Assembly: GCA_016584305.1 (NCBI GenBank)
Contig: JACEEZ010016426.1
Location: forward strand, 18,501-82,500
Direction: 5' to 3'
Source: Chionoecetes opilio
Lineage: Eukaryota; Arthropoda; Malacostraca; Decapoda; Majidae
Length of the DNA stretch: 64,000 bases
Shown here piece after piece: positions 42,668 through 52,456 of this stretch. The translations under genes were made by a program, and so were the position numbers. The first letter of the stretch is position 1, and each line of letters begins with the position of its first letter. Below the pieces are notes generated by a model. That model did not search any database. It worked only from the letters and a program-made list of their open reading frames with translations, and was not told the origin of the DNA.

Positions 42668-42990
42668 CTACAGTCCGTACTGACTGTTTAGACGGAGGAA
42701 CAGAATGTCCTCTAGAACCTTGTTGTTTAGGGATGATCTTAGAGAGGAGAGAATTAACTTCAAGCCGGAAAAGGCACGTTCCACACTAACTTGAGTGACT
42801 GGTAGTGCTATGACGGACACAGTAAGTTTATGTAAGTCTGGGTTAGCTACAGCCATGTTCGACCAGTACTTGTAAATGCATTCGGTGAGTTTAAGCCGGA
42901 CTTCTCTTGTGTTTGCTTCTAGCAGAGATGAGATGGGATACGAGATTATTGACCAAATATGGCATAGAACGAAAAAGTAACGTTATTAAA
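42668..42990 (-). pseudogene. hAT transposase C-terminal (hATC) remnant
   Basis: The minus-strand frame from about 42920 gives LKLTECIYKYWSNMAVANPD then LTVSVIALPVTQVSVERAFS, GLKLILSSLRSSLNNKVLED and ILFLRLNS. PVTQVSVERAFSxLK is the conserved hATC dimerisation motif. It lies inside the 37989-43133 element near its right end and reads from that end inward. The rest of the transposase is absent. Confidence 0.82.
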
Positions 42991-43133
42991 TTAACCGGTT
43001 ACAGGGATTTTAAAATAGCATTTTGCTCCGTAACAGTAAATATGATGACTTTTTCGTTTCTGTTTTTGTTCCGAGCATAATTTTGTTCGTTTCGGTTTTC
43101 GTTTTCGTTCTCTTAAACCGTTTCAAAGCCCTG

Positions 43134-43620
43134 GATGAAGGTGATAAGTTCGTTTTACCCGGTTATTTATTGCTATTTGTGCTAAAAGAATATATTGCAA
43201 CAATGCTAGATGATTCAGTACAGTATACTAGACTAAAGTATATTAGGTTATCTATTAACTTGTGCCTCCCTATTATAACTTATTAGGCTATCTGAGAATT
43301 TGTCTCCCCAAAAAAACTTTAATCAAGATCTGCCCCTGGGTTCTATGCTGTATTCTTAAGTTTATTTAGTGTATTTGGTGGCAACTTTGGTCTTGGTTGT
43401 GGACATGGAACATATCATATTTAGATACATTTGTTTTAGTTTATACTAGAAAAAATGAATGCATATAAGAATGCAGTCCTGGAACAAGTTATATTTGTTT
43501 CTAGCATCCTAAACTATATAGGCCTACGGCTGTATAGGAATCTCATAAATGTTGAATTTTATATTTAGATTTCTATAAAGGATGGCAAAACATTGCATGA
43601 CTAATGCAGATTTTTTTCAG
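43134..43620. other. End of OTUB1 intron 2
   Basis: Unique AT-rich sequence ending in the acceptor TTTTTTTCAG at 43611-43620. No other feature. Confidence 0.6.
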
Positions 43621-43705
43621 ATTCAAGAAATACCTTGAAAGTAGCAAAGAGGAGTTATTTGAAATTGGATTTCCCAAATTCACAACAGAAGATTTCCATG
43701 ATATG
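43621..43705 (+). CDS. OTUB1: Otubain-1-like deubiquitinase, exon C
   Basis: This 85-nt exon completes the split Arg codon and adds 28 residues, FKKYLESSKEELFEIGFPKF then TTEDFHDM. In otubain-1 this is the helical insert between the catalytic Cys strand and the ubiquitin-binding helices; the TxEDFH stretch is well conserved between animals. The acceptor is a strong T7CAG and the donor GTAAGT. The exon ends in phase 0. Together with exon B it makes 210 nt, so removing both would keep frame but destroy the active site. Confidence 0.9.
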
Positions 43706-43860
43706 GTAAGTTTCCTCTGTTATACTTTTCATCTTCCTTATATCAATGTTAGAAACTAATCAGTTTTTTTCTTCAGGTACTGTGACTATTCCACACGTGT
43801 AGGATTTTGTAGAATTTTCTTTGAATTAAAGCTCAAAAATCTTTTACCTTTCCTTTCATA

Positions 43861-44252
43861 GACTTTCCTTTTTATTTTTTTTTTATTTTTTATTTTTTAT
43901 TATTATTATTTTTTTCATTTATGCCTATAGCACCTGTAGGCAGTGACTCCAAGGCTCAGATGGTAGGCCCTGGAGGTTAACTTGAGGGCTGTGATGGTTG
44001 GCCCTCGCCCGTGGTGGCGCAGGCAGGATTTTTATAGTGACGCCTGTAATTAGAGGCTCATGCTGCCCCCCTGTGTCCTCCGATGCACTTGCAATCGAAG
44101 GTAGAGTTAATGGACAGGGCATGTGGGTGTTCTTAGACCACTCGACAGTGCAGAAATATTTTAAGTGGATTTATGGGTCTCACTCGGGATCGAACTTGGG
44201 GCTTCGAGAACGCCACTCGGTGACGCTAACCACTCTGCTACCGCCTTGCACG
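43861..44252 (-). mobile_element. tRNA-derived SINE (Ser/Leu-like head), full-length copy
   Basis: On the minus strand the head starts near 44252 (AAGGCGGTAGCAGAGTGG) with a B box around GTTCGATCCCGAG (44189-44201). The body matches the copies at 4326 and 25156. The poly(A) tail appears as the T-rich stretch 43868-43917. It lies 155 bases downstream of the exon C donor site. Confidence 0.87.
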
Positions 44253-44989
44253 TAGGGATTTAAAAGACCAATGTACCCATTGGTTCTCAATGTGATAAAA
44301 GGTGAGAGAAAGGGATAAGGGTTTAGGACTATGAACTTTTACCTCTTTCATTGGGAGAATATAAATTTTCTCAATAGAGAAAAAAAATTCCTCGTTGAAC
44401 TCATAAAGGCTGGGTGACGAGAATTCTCGTGATGCAGTAGTATTGGGTTTGTGTTCCCAAGTATTAGGAATATCCGTTATTGCATTTTCCAGGAATTATT
44501 TAAGTGTGAGTTATGGATAAAAACATTATTAGTTATTATAAACATATAACATTATAGTTATAACTGACTAAACATTTATGTTATTTGCCTGTGTACGGGC
44601 TTAGTTTTGCATACACTAAATTCACAGTATAGGTGATTTTACGGTGAAGTGCTGTGTCTAACCATTGCCAGATGTATGTAAATACCTTTATGAAGAAGTG
44701 ATAAGTGTATTTTCTACTGTCACAAATGTCAAGGGGTTATGGGTGGCGCACGGTAGTTTGTCAAAGCCACAGCTTAGCTAGGCATCCAGAAAAGTGCATG
44801 TATTCACGCCAGAAGCTATCCCTCTTCACAAGCTTATACTGTATCTCCAAAACGGCAGCACCTAGAGCCATGGGGTTTGTTTCATCATGAAGAGGAGAAG
44901 TGTACAGTCTCAGTAGTTTGCCTTGTGTTCTACTGACCTGGATAAATAGTAGATGACCCATTATTGTATACTTTCATGATATTCTTTCA
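44253..44989. other. Intron 3 sequence without recognisable features
   Basis: No TIR, tRNA-like box, LINE motif or splice-consistent exon is visible. Frames here are short and lack recognised motifs. Confidence 0.5.
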
Positions 44990-45281
44990 ATTTTCCCTCT
45001 TCTCCGAGGTATCTTCTCCGAGCTAAAAAGAAATCAGTGAACATCGAAGGCATCTGTGAAACGGTGGGCCTAAGCGGTGCAGGGAGGGACGCTTCCCTCC
45101 CACCCTGAGCCGCTTGGCCCACCGTTTCACAGATGCCTTCGATACTGCCAATTGTTCACTGATTTCTTTTATAGAAATACCAGCCTCCTTGAGCCCCATA
45201 ATCTGTGCAACGAAATCCGGTGTTAAATCTTTCACTTTCCCCATATTACTATGGCCAGAGCACAATCACCATACACAAGTA

Positions 45282-46914
45282 CACTAGGGTCCCACATAAA
45301 ATGAGAAATTGGTCGATAAACGAGGTCGTTTTATGTGAATTCGCTGTGTGAAACAGATAACCTATGGGAAAAATTGATATTGGTCGATCGGTCTCTCCCC
45401 GTACCCGTACATTTATACTTGTTCACACCCATGCATACCAGAACATGGTATTATTTTACACTAGGATCGAAATTCCCTACACAATTGGGAGTATGGTTTC
45501 TGTTTACCTAATTGGATTCTAGGAAACATTCTTTTGAACCCACAAGTTTTGTAGATAATGACATGTTGTTCATAGGGAGGCGAGAGACAAGTGTTTGTTT
45601 ACGTGCGGCGTGCCTCTCACTCTTCTTCCTCTTGTGACCTACATCGCCTCTGTTCTTCCCTTGCCAGCGGACACTATTAATGCAGATTTGGCTTTAGTTA
45701 GGAGGTTAAAGCGTGGGATTAGGTTAGGTTAGTGACTCAAAAGCAAGTTGCCATAAACCTGGCTTAACTCTCACTTCGTGCCTCGCCAGAACTGTTGTTG
45801 TTGTTGTTTTAGGGCTGCGAGGATCCCTTGGGGAACACTATGAGCCCTGGTGATGTCCTATGATGCTATCACAGGCGCGGTAGTTGACCTGTCTTCCTCA
45901 GGAAGGCACAGGTGAGGCGGATGACAGTGTGTTGCTGTGAGGGGGGAATGCCAGCCGCCGCCAGCAGGGTGGGCAGGTCAAAGGTGGTGACGTTCAGGGC
46001 GAGGAGGTGAGACTGTAGCACTACACGGTGTGAGTGGAAGCGCGGACACTGCAGCAGAAAGTGTTCAATAGTCTCCGAACATTCATGCACCAAGGGCAGT
46101 GGGGGTCAGGGGACAGACTGAGGCGATGCAGGGGAGCCGTTAGTGTCGTGTGCCCCAGGTGGAGGCGGGTGAGAGTGACATCGAGGACGCGGGACTTTGT
46201 CCTTATCCACGGCTGGGGGGAAGAGTCACTGCGGTATTGGCCCATGGAGGTGATGCGGAGGGCATCGCCGAGCGTGTTATTCCAGGTGGAGCGGCAGACC
46301 CGGGAGATGAGGCGTTTAGCCGCGGAGAGCGGCAGAGGGAAGGGGGTTGTGTTTACATCTGTTAGGGCCATCCTGGCAGCAGAATGAGCCACCTCGTTGC
46401 CTTGGATACCAGCGTGGGAGGGAACCCACTGAAAGGCGATCTCCCAGCCCTCGATGGTAAGGAGGAGAAGGGCTCTCTGGATGCCAGAACTGGCGGGGCC
46501 CACTCACAGCTGTTAACTTGTAAACACCAACGACGACACCAAACCACAATGACGAGTGTACCTTCGAATGGAAGCCATCAATAAATTACGATAACTGACG
46601 ATATTGTGAATGGATCACAACATATATCTTTCACAAGATTGTTTTATTTGGTAATAATGGATGACAATTTTGCGGTCGCTACCGCCGTTGCTACTCACTC
46701 ACCCTTGCCATGGCTTGCGCCAGCTGGGCAAGCCGGCTTACGAAAAGTGGCTCGAGTTAACAGAAAACGCAAGCTGCCGCAAGCCTTCTTATGGCGGCCT
46801 GCTCACGTTCTGTATGATATTTCGGCTCTCTATATGAGAACTCCTCGGATTTGCCCTACTTTGATGGCGGAATCGTTCTATATGATCAAATTCGTTCCTA
46901 ACGAAAATTTTGGA

Positions 46915-46947
<33 letters not shown>

Positions 46948-47014
46948 TATTTAAGGTCGTTCGCTTTATAGGGGAAATGCTTTATGCGAACACGCTTTAT
47001 GCGGGACCCTAGTG
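45282..47014. mobile_element. CACTAGGGTCCC MITE with a LINE inserted
   Basis: The ends CACTAGGGTCCCACATAAA and complement are TA-flanked, as in 7267-9267. GGAAGCCATCAATAAATTAC and TCGGATTTGCCCTACTTTGA are shared with that copy. It lacks the nested pogo-like MITE and so preserves that insertion's approximate empty site at 46610-46630. A LINE occupies 45795-46482. Confidence 0.87.
45795..46482 (-). mobile_element. 5'-truncated LINE with RNase H end, CAA tail and 10-bp duplication
   Basis: GCCAGAACTG flanks it on both sides (45785-45794 and 46483-46492), a perfect target-site duplication. The minus strand encodes EIAFQWVPSHAGIQGNEVAH of RNase H, TWNNTLGDALRITSMGQYRS, DPHCPWCMN with TIEHFLLQCPRF and the terminal LRKTGQLPRL. 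A (CAA)n tail sits at 45795-45809. The duplication shows a complete, ordinary retrotransposition event with 5' truncation. Confidence 0.92.
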
Positions 47015-47503
47015 TACGCACTAGCACACCGGGTCGCGGAACAAGATATGGCAGGTCACCTCTCCACACCACGGCTCGACACTAACTGAGGAGTGGGATC
47101 TAGCTACTGGCAAAAAGCAGAGGGACGTGGTGACGTCATATCCTGATTCCAATACTCTGGCAAAATCCTTTCACCCTCAAGAACACCATTCTTTATTCGC
47201 CATAAATATTGAGCCACCGGCCCGGATGGCTCAATATTTTGGACGAGTACTGTAGATAGTTAGGTTTTTTCTCACATCATAAAGTGGAAAGGGCAGAAAC
47301 AGCAGAGCAATAACGCCTTCATTACACAGATAATAACAAAGGAGCTACAAAGAAAAAAAGAGAGAGATTCATAAACATGGTGTTACGGTTGTACAAAGCC
47401 ATTCAGATTGTCTTTCAGAGCATCATACTGTTTACGGGTAACTTCTGCTAGTTCTATTAACCCTTCTTGCTTTTATCAGTCATCCATAATTATTCCATTG
47501 CAG

Positions 47504-47698
47504 TTTATGGAAGTTGTCAGTGATCTAGAGGGTAGTGGGAGCATTGACCGTGTAGAAGCTGTCTGCAATGATGCCGGGACCTCGGATTATCTTGTGGTGT
47601 ATCTGCGACTCCTTATTTCTGCTCACCTACAAAAAAATGCAGAATTCTTCAGCTTTTTTATTGAAGGTGGAAGGACTGTGGAAGAATTTTGTAAACAG
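47504..47698 (+). CDS. OTUB1: Otubain-1-like deubiquitinase, exon D
   Basis: This 195-nt, 65-codon exon starts FMEVVSDLEGSGSIDRVEAV and contains the TSDYLVVYLRLLISAHLQK and EFFSFFIEGGRTVEEFCKQ segments. These are the best-conserved helical part of otubain-1, which contacts ubiquitin and the E2 enzyme. The acceptor is CCATTGCAG, the donor GTAAGG, and both ends are phase 0. Length matches the human protein exactly over this stretch, since the offset of 41 residues is kept on both sides. No stop or frameshift is seen. Confidence 0.93.
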
Positions 47699-48219
47699 GT
47701 AAGGATAAAGAATACCTCTAAATGCTCTAGGTCTTATGCAATTAGTGTTAAATATTTATTATTTAAAATTTGATATGTAGTCTTATTAAAGAATCAAATA
47801 TAAATCACTGATGATACTGTATCAAAGATAATTACCAAAATCTTCTGGCGTGACCCCCATAAGCTAGTAGGGTATATCATCTATCCATTGTGCATACCAG
47901 CCAGGTAGATTTATTCTGAAACAGCTGCACTGCACTAAAACTATCACAAAATAATGAATTATTGTGTAGTTTCATCTTTCTTTTGTCTTACTAAAGAACA
48001 AAGTTGCTAAGTGATTTGTTTTTTTCATAATGAGGGGAAGAAGTGAGGTATTTTTCTCCCTTTGCAAAACTAACTGAAGAGTCATGTGTTTGAATGTGTA
48101 CGTATATGCGGTCAATACTTATAATTTTCTTACTAGAGACGTATGCTATCTAGATTGAATTAATTGAGGATTTAATTATTGTTGTTGATGTCGATGTTGA
48201 TTATAGGACAATGATAATA
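47699..48219. other. Start of OTUB1 intron 4
   Basis: Unique AT-rich sequence after the donor. Nothing recognised. Confidence 0.55.
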
Positions 48220-48660
48220 ATGAGAAGATACTTCAAATGTATGGGGTAGGTGGGAATTTTAGAGGTGTGGACAGTTTCTACTGTATTAGGAAAGAAGGGC
48301 CGTGTGAGGGTTGGTAGAGAGAAAGGGGAATTCTGCTTATTGAAGACAATGCTGTGTTATTTTGCCATGGTTTACCATCAATATGGATGGAGTGGTGAAG
48401 GAGGTGAAAGTGAGGTTAGGGAAAAGGGGCTACACTTGTTTATGGAGATCAGAGACAGTAGGAAGTGAGTCAGTTATTATTTACTGATGAAACAGCTCTT
48501 CAGCTTACCTATTGTTTTTCTGCAATAAAATTGGCCTGCGCTACTAAATTATACAGCCTCAATTGGGGTCTGAATGCATTACTGCACAGCTCTAGTAAGA
48601 GCTTAGGAATGATGTCTACAAGCAGATGCCATGTAATAGCAAGTTGATGTGTTGGTAGTT
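48220..48660 (+). mobile_element. Heavily eroded LINE reverse-transcriptase fragment
   Basis: Frame switching recovers YGVGGNFRGVDSFYCI-like, a VxxGLRQG-like region reduced to GEFCLLKTMLCYFAM, NMDGVVKEVKVRLGKRG, and SQLLFTDETALQL in place of the canonical LLFADDTAL. The order (YGxxGK, MSPxLFNVYMDGVV, LLFADDTAL) matches a common invertebrate LINE. The active-site ADD is changed to TDE and frames are broken, so it is a fossil. Confidence 0.6.
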
Positions 48661-49490
48661 TTCTGTGATTATGTCATATAAATTTTTTTGTTTAAAGAAA
48701 TATTACTGGTTATATGAAGGATAACTTTTGCCTTAGAAAATGACATTTAAAAAAATCGTCCTGAAACTTATTAGTTGTCCCTCTCTTTCTCACCTATCAA
48801 CTCTTTCATTCTGGTTGACCATTTTGAAGGTATGGCACAGAATCCATAGACTATTTCTGGTCTCATGGAGCAAGAAGCAACATACAGCTTTTGTTAATAA
48901 AAATCACATACATGTAAGAAAAATTTGATGAACAGGATGACAGCAAAAATTATGAAAGTTGACTTAGCAGTATTGGGCATGCTATTTGTAGGTCTTATTA
49001 ATCTAGCCATGCACAAATGGAGTCATTTGTTTATTCCTGATGATATTTTTTAACCCCATTATTTAAGTAGGCAAGATAATCAGGTTAAACAAGATCTCTT
49101 TTCTAAGCATTGACAATCTTAAAAATGGATCCAAAATATCAATCTTCAAGCTCTCATTTGGGAAAACTGCAACACAAATATTGTAAATGGTCTTGGCAGG
49201 CTACTTAGAAATTTAGTGATAGAGAGTTATGAATTAGATGTACAAGATTACTGCTACTTTTAAACAGGTGAACCAGTACATGACTTAACAGACATTGGGT
49301 AAGTAGCTACCTGTTGCGTATAGAATTTGCCTCTAAAGCATATAGTGCTATTACCACCAAACAATGGGATTGCTAGCTGACTAATCTTTCTCAATGCCTA
49401 GCATAATCCATGTTATGTAACTCTATTCTATAATCTGATTTTTTTTTATATGTAAAACCAATTTACTTAACTTGGAAATTTCCTGAACAG
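48661..49490. other. Rest of OTUB1 intron 4
   Basis: Unique sequence ending in the acceptor TCCTGAACAG (49481-49490). No additional exon is needed, because exons D and E join in frame. Confidence 0.6.
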
Positions 49491-49691
49491 GAGGTTGAGC
49501 CCATGTATAGAGAGTGTGACCACCTGCACATAGTGGCTCTGACTGCTGCTGTGGGAGTGGGTGTGCGGGTGATGTACCTTGACCGAGGGGAGGGAGATAC
49601 TCTGGTGTCACATGACTTTCCTGAAGATAAGGAGCCAATCATTCACCTGCTGTATCGTCCTGGCCACTATGATATACTCTACAAAGCATAA
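49491..49691 (+). CDS. OTUB1: Otubain-1-like deubiquitinase, last coding exon (catalytic His)
   Basis: It encodes 66 residues beginning EVEPMYRECDHLHIVAL, then YLDRGEGDTL, and ends LLYRPGHYDILYKA before TAA at 49689-49691. The catalytic His codon is at 49665-49667 and the supporting Asp two residues later, equal to human H265 and D267 with the common offset. One extra Ala follows the usual C-terminal YK. The E2/ubiquitin-binding surface CDHLHIVAL is retained. All catalytic residues are present, so the gene looks functional. Confidence 0.94.
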   Translation, partial: EVEPMYRECDHLHIVALTAAVGVGVRVMYLDRGEGDTLVSHDFPEDKEPIIHLLYRPGHYDILYKA

Positions 49692-50075
49692 TGATGACTA
49701 CAATAGCTTGTTGAAATAGATTTTGATATGCTTTTTTATTTCCCCTCAACTGAGTGAGGGTAGTCATCTTGTACTTCATCTTGTGTTTTGTTGTCTCCTG
49801 GTACAAAACTTTTGTCTGAAATTATGATTATTATTATTTTTTTTTTTTTTGGGCCAACACTACATATACACTTTGTGTATATAGACCTTATCCTTAAGAA
49901 ATATTTTTGATGTATGTTGATAGATCTAAATATTCATATCAGTATTTTAACTGGTATTGTGAATCTTCGGATTTGTTCACAATATTTTTAGTGTTATATC
50001 ACTATATTATTTATTCAGTGTGTTTGTAAAGATACTGGTTTTATTATTATAATAAGACAATAAAATTCAATGAAT
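49692..50075 (+). other. OTUB1: OTUB1 3' UTR and polyadenylation signal
   Basis: AT-rich sequence follows the stop codon. The first canonical AATAAA is at 50059-50064 (context GACAATAAAATTC), followed by a T-rich stretch at 50087-50110. I infer cleavage shortly after 50075. An AATAAG at 50051 just upstream could act as a weaker signal. Confidence 0.6.
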
Positions 50076-50144
50076 GACATAATTCAGTTTTTATTCTTTA
50101 TTCTTTACCATTTTTATTCACATATGTCACATATACAGGGTGTT

Positions 50145-50302
50145 TTAACCCGTCCAGCCCCACTGACGGCTCTGAGCCGTCGCATATGTGTGTAACGCTC
50201 AGCCCCGCTGACGGCTCTCATCCGTCAGCTGACACGACGACTCAAAACTCTTGGTCTGGGCGTTACAAAATTATACATTTTAGGCGGGGCCCAACGGGTT
50301 AA
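50145..50302. mobile_element. piggyBac-like MITE with TTAA duplication
   Basis: TTAACCCGT at the left and ACGGGTTAA at the right are inverted and each includes TTAA, the piggyBac target. A CCC/GGG start is typical for the superfamily. Inside, AGCCCC(A/G)CTGACGGCTCT occurs twice in direct orientation (about 50156 and 50201). The first copy contains the perfect palindrome GACGGCTCTGAGCCGTC. The element is 158 bases including both TTAA sites and is non-coding. Confidence 0.75.
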
Positions 50303-50835
50303 AAGTCACTCTATTTCATTCAAATTAGAGGTGTTAAAAAAAATTGCTATACTGCATAATAATATAAGCCTCAGATGAAAATTCGTGTCTGAAAAATATT
50401 TATTAGATAAAAAATTAAAACATCTTATAAATTTCCATCTCAGACCTAGGGTAAGGTAACCAATAGGGACGCACCGGTCCAATACGTACGCATCTGTCAT
50501 TTAAAAATGTCTCCACAGAATGTGAGAACACTTGAAACTTCAAACTCTACCTCATAATGTTCCTTAACCATTACTCTTATATAAAAAAAAGGTATCTACA
50601 GTTCTTTTCCTCTTTATTGAACAAATGACCAAAATGAAAGAAGGAAAGGTGGAAAAAAAAGGCATTTCCTTACGAAAAGCTAAGGGTTGGCAGTGTTGTT
50701 TGTTTTTAAAGTTTGGTTATTTTATGCATTGCATATTATGCTTTTTTTTCTGTTTCCATGTTGATTTGGTGATGCTGGGTGTAAGAAACAAGCACCAGTA
50801 GTCCAGTACTGCTCTGAAATAAGAGATAAAGACTG
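50303..50835. other. Intergenic sequence with an isolated satellite-like motif
   Basis: Mostly unassigned AT-rich DNA. At 50474-50490 it reads GGTCCAATACGTACGCA, sharing its core with the 25-bp satellite 2 kb downstream. Confidence 0.55.
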
Positions 50836-52253
50836 CAGTCAGTGCCATTGATATTGGCGCGAACAATTTTTTACCTTGTGACGCGGCCTATGCCTACATA
50901 AAACAATTATAAAGAAATATTCATGGGGTACTTACCTACCTCTATAGTGCTTGGTCGGGTAGCCCTTCTTCCTGCAGCTGTGGAGACGTTTGGGTACGGA
51001 TAAGGCCAGGTTCTGGAGGAGGGAGGGGTCCAGGTTTACCCAGATGTCCTGGAGCTGGGCGACAAGCTTGGGCACTGTGGAGGTGTCGCGACCCCGTAGG
51101 CGGCCCAGACAGTCTTTCATCAAGGCCCAGATATTTTCAATGAGGCTTAAATTGGGACTATTGCCTGGCCAGTCCCTGATATTGTACCATATACTCCCAC
51201 CCACTCAAACCAAGCACTGACCAATTCGGCTGTGAGCTGGCGCACCGTCCTGCTGAAATATCTCTCCCTGGCAGGCTATGAAACAGTCCTCCAGGTGGTC
51301 GGCGAGAAGCTCGAGGTAGCGTTCTTTGTTTACTGTCAAGTTCTTTGATAACACCACTAACTCTCCAGTGCCGTGGTATCCAAAAGCCCCCCACACCATG
51401 ACACCATCCGGATGTTTCACGGTCCCCTCAGTGTACTTGGGGTGGTAAGGATCCGAGCTGTCACACAACTTCACCTTCCCTCCTCTGTTCCCAGTCACTG
51501 TGAAGGTCCCCTCGTCACACCACAACACTTTCTTCCACTTATCTGGTTCCCAGGCTAAGTATTTCTTGCAGAATAGTATTCTCTTCTTCCTTTGCAAGGT
51601 CGTTAATATGGGCTTTCTTCGTGGTGCGCGATACTGGAAGCAGAGGTCATCACGGAGGCGTCGTTGGATAGTACGGACTGAGACATCCTGAAGGAGCCTC
51701 GGATTTTTTTCTCTTAGTTCCTTTGCACTGATGCGAGGTTCAAGGTTCACTTGGCGCTGGAGCACTTTCAGGGTCGTCTGAGAAGTCAAACGGGCCTTTC
51801 CTGTCCTCTTCTTTTGTAGCGGCAGATCGGCTTCTCCCGCGTCCTTGCACTTTTTCGTCCAGCGCTGGACACTTCTCAATGCCAAACCGGTGATGGCGGA
51901 GATTTCTTTATTGTCTTTTTCCCCAAGAATCAGGGAACTGATAGCTGTGATCTGTTCTTTGGTCAACTCTTTCCCTCGTCCCATTGTCCCACACGAGGCA
52001 CAAAAGTAATGCACAGTCAAGGACGAAAAACACGCGTGACGCAACACAAAAAAAGCGAGATCCTCTCACTCTCAATGCCCAAGGCTGACTAATGCTTTCA
52101 AACTTGGTGAGTAGCTCAAGGTAAGCCGTCTTTGTCTACATCTCGCGCGCCAATATCATTGGCGGATTTGAACCAAGGTTTTGGAGGGTGCTTTGTTCCG
52201 CGCCATTGGTATTGGCGCAGCATGTTTCGCGCCAATATCAATGGCGCTGACTG
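50836..52253 (-). mobile_element. Nearly complete Tc1/mariner element with DD36E spacing
   Basis: The inverted ends CAGTCAGTGCCATTGATATT and CAGTCAGCGCCATTGATATT (complement of the right end) bound 1,418 bases; TA follows the right end and TG precedes the left. The motif CGCCATTGRTATTGGCGC recurs inside the right end (about 52146 and 52200) as well as at the terminus. The transposase is encoded on the minus strand and interrupted by one stop. Confidence 0.9.
50932..51984 (-). pseudogene. Tc1-type transposase, ~350 residues, one premature TGA
   Basis: I choose the start at 51984 (MGRGKELTKEQITAISSLIL), 21 codons inside the longest frame, because it begins the family-typical domain. A helix-turn-helix (NKEISAITGLALRSVQRWTK) and second DNA-binding part (ISAKELREKNP, RTIQRRLRDD) precede the DDE domain. 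Asp157 lies in LWCDEGTF (51514-51516), Asp246 in FQQDGAPAHS (51247-51249) and Glu283 in SPNLSLIENIW (51136-51138). Thirty-six codons separate the last two. Codon 260 (51205-51207) is TGA in the unchanged frame, probably from TGG. Everything else is open to the end at 50932, so the copy is young. DD36E spacing points to the Incomer-like group; that placement is inference. Confidence 0.88.
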
Positions 52254-52456
52254 TAGACAAGGGTGTGTACCTAATGGACAAGGCTAAGATAAAAAAGTCC
52301 AATACGTACGCAATTTTTCGGATGCCTGCCAGAGAGTCTTAAGCCACAATACATGACAATCTAAGACCACCTCTATTGCTTGGGAGAATATTGGCCCTGT
52401 TATGTGAAAATGTCGGAGTACTACCCCAGGAGTAATTTACTCCTTGGCTGGTCCAA
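52254..52456. other. Spacer between Tc1 element and satellite, with seed-like motif
   Basis: AGTCCAATACGTACGCAA at 52291-52308 shares the satellite core. The satellite itself begins after GGTCCAAAACGTACGCAG at about 52450. Confidence 0.6.

Larger units (their letters stand above)
37989..43133. mobile_element. hAT element (5.1 kb) hosting four nested MITEs and a LINE
   Basis: The left end CAGGGCTTAAAAACT and complement of the right end CAGGGCTTTGAAACGG are inverted. The flanks are GTTGAAGG (37981-37988) and GATGAAGG (43134-43141), matching at 7 of 8 bases, as expected for hAT. Both subterminal zones contain AACCGGTTA motifs. A hATC remnant lies at 42668-42990 on the minus strand. The rest is taken up by elements at 38192, 39679, 40358 and 41753. 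Confidence 0.82.
44990..47252 (-). mobile_element. Tc1-type element remnant with foldback start, split by a MITE
   Basis: The 5' end on the minus strand is CAGTACTCGTCCAAAATATT at 47252, followed by an inverted GAGCCATCCGGGCCGGTGGC hairpin. After the MITE (45282-47014) comes the start MGKVKDLTPDFVAQIMGLKE (45244 leftwards), continuing GISIKEISEQLAVSKASVKR, the helix-turn-helix of a Tc1-type transposase. The sequence then folds back on itself: 45044-45070 is the exact complement of 45116-45142. No catalytic domain is seen and the left boundary is uncertain. Confidence 0.68.

Noticed and set aside
44705..44961. Coding exon in intron 3
   Set aside because: Short overlapping frames on both strands without motif or splice sites; exons C and D join in phase 0 without it.
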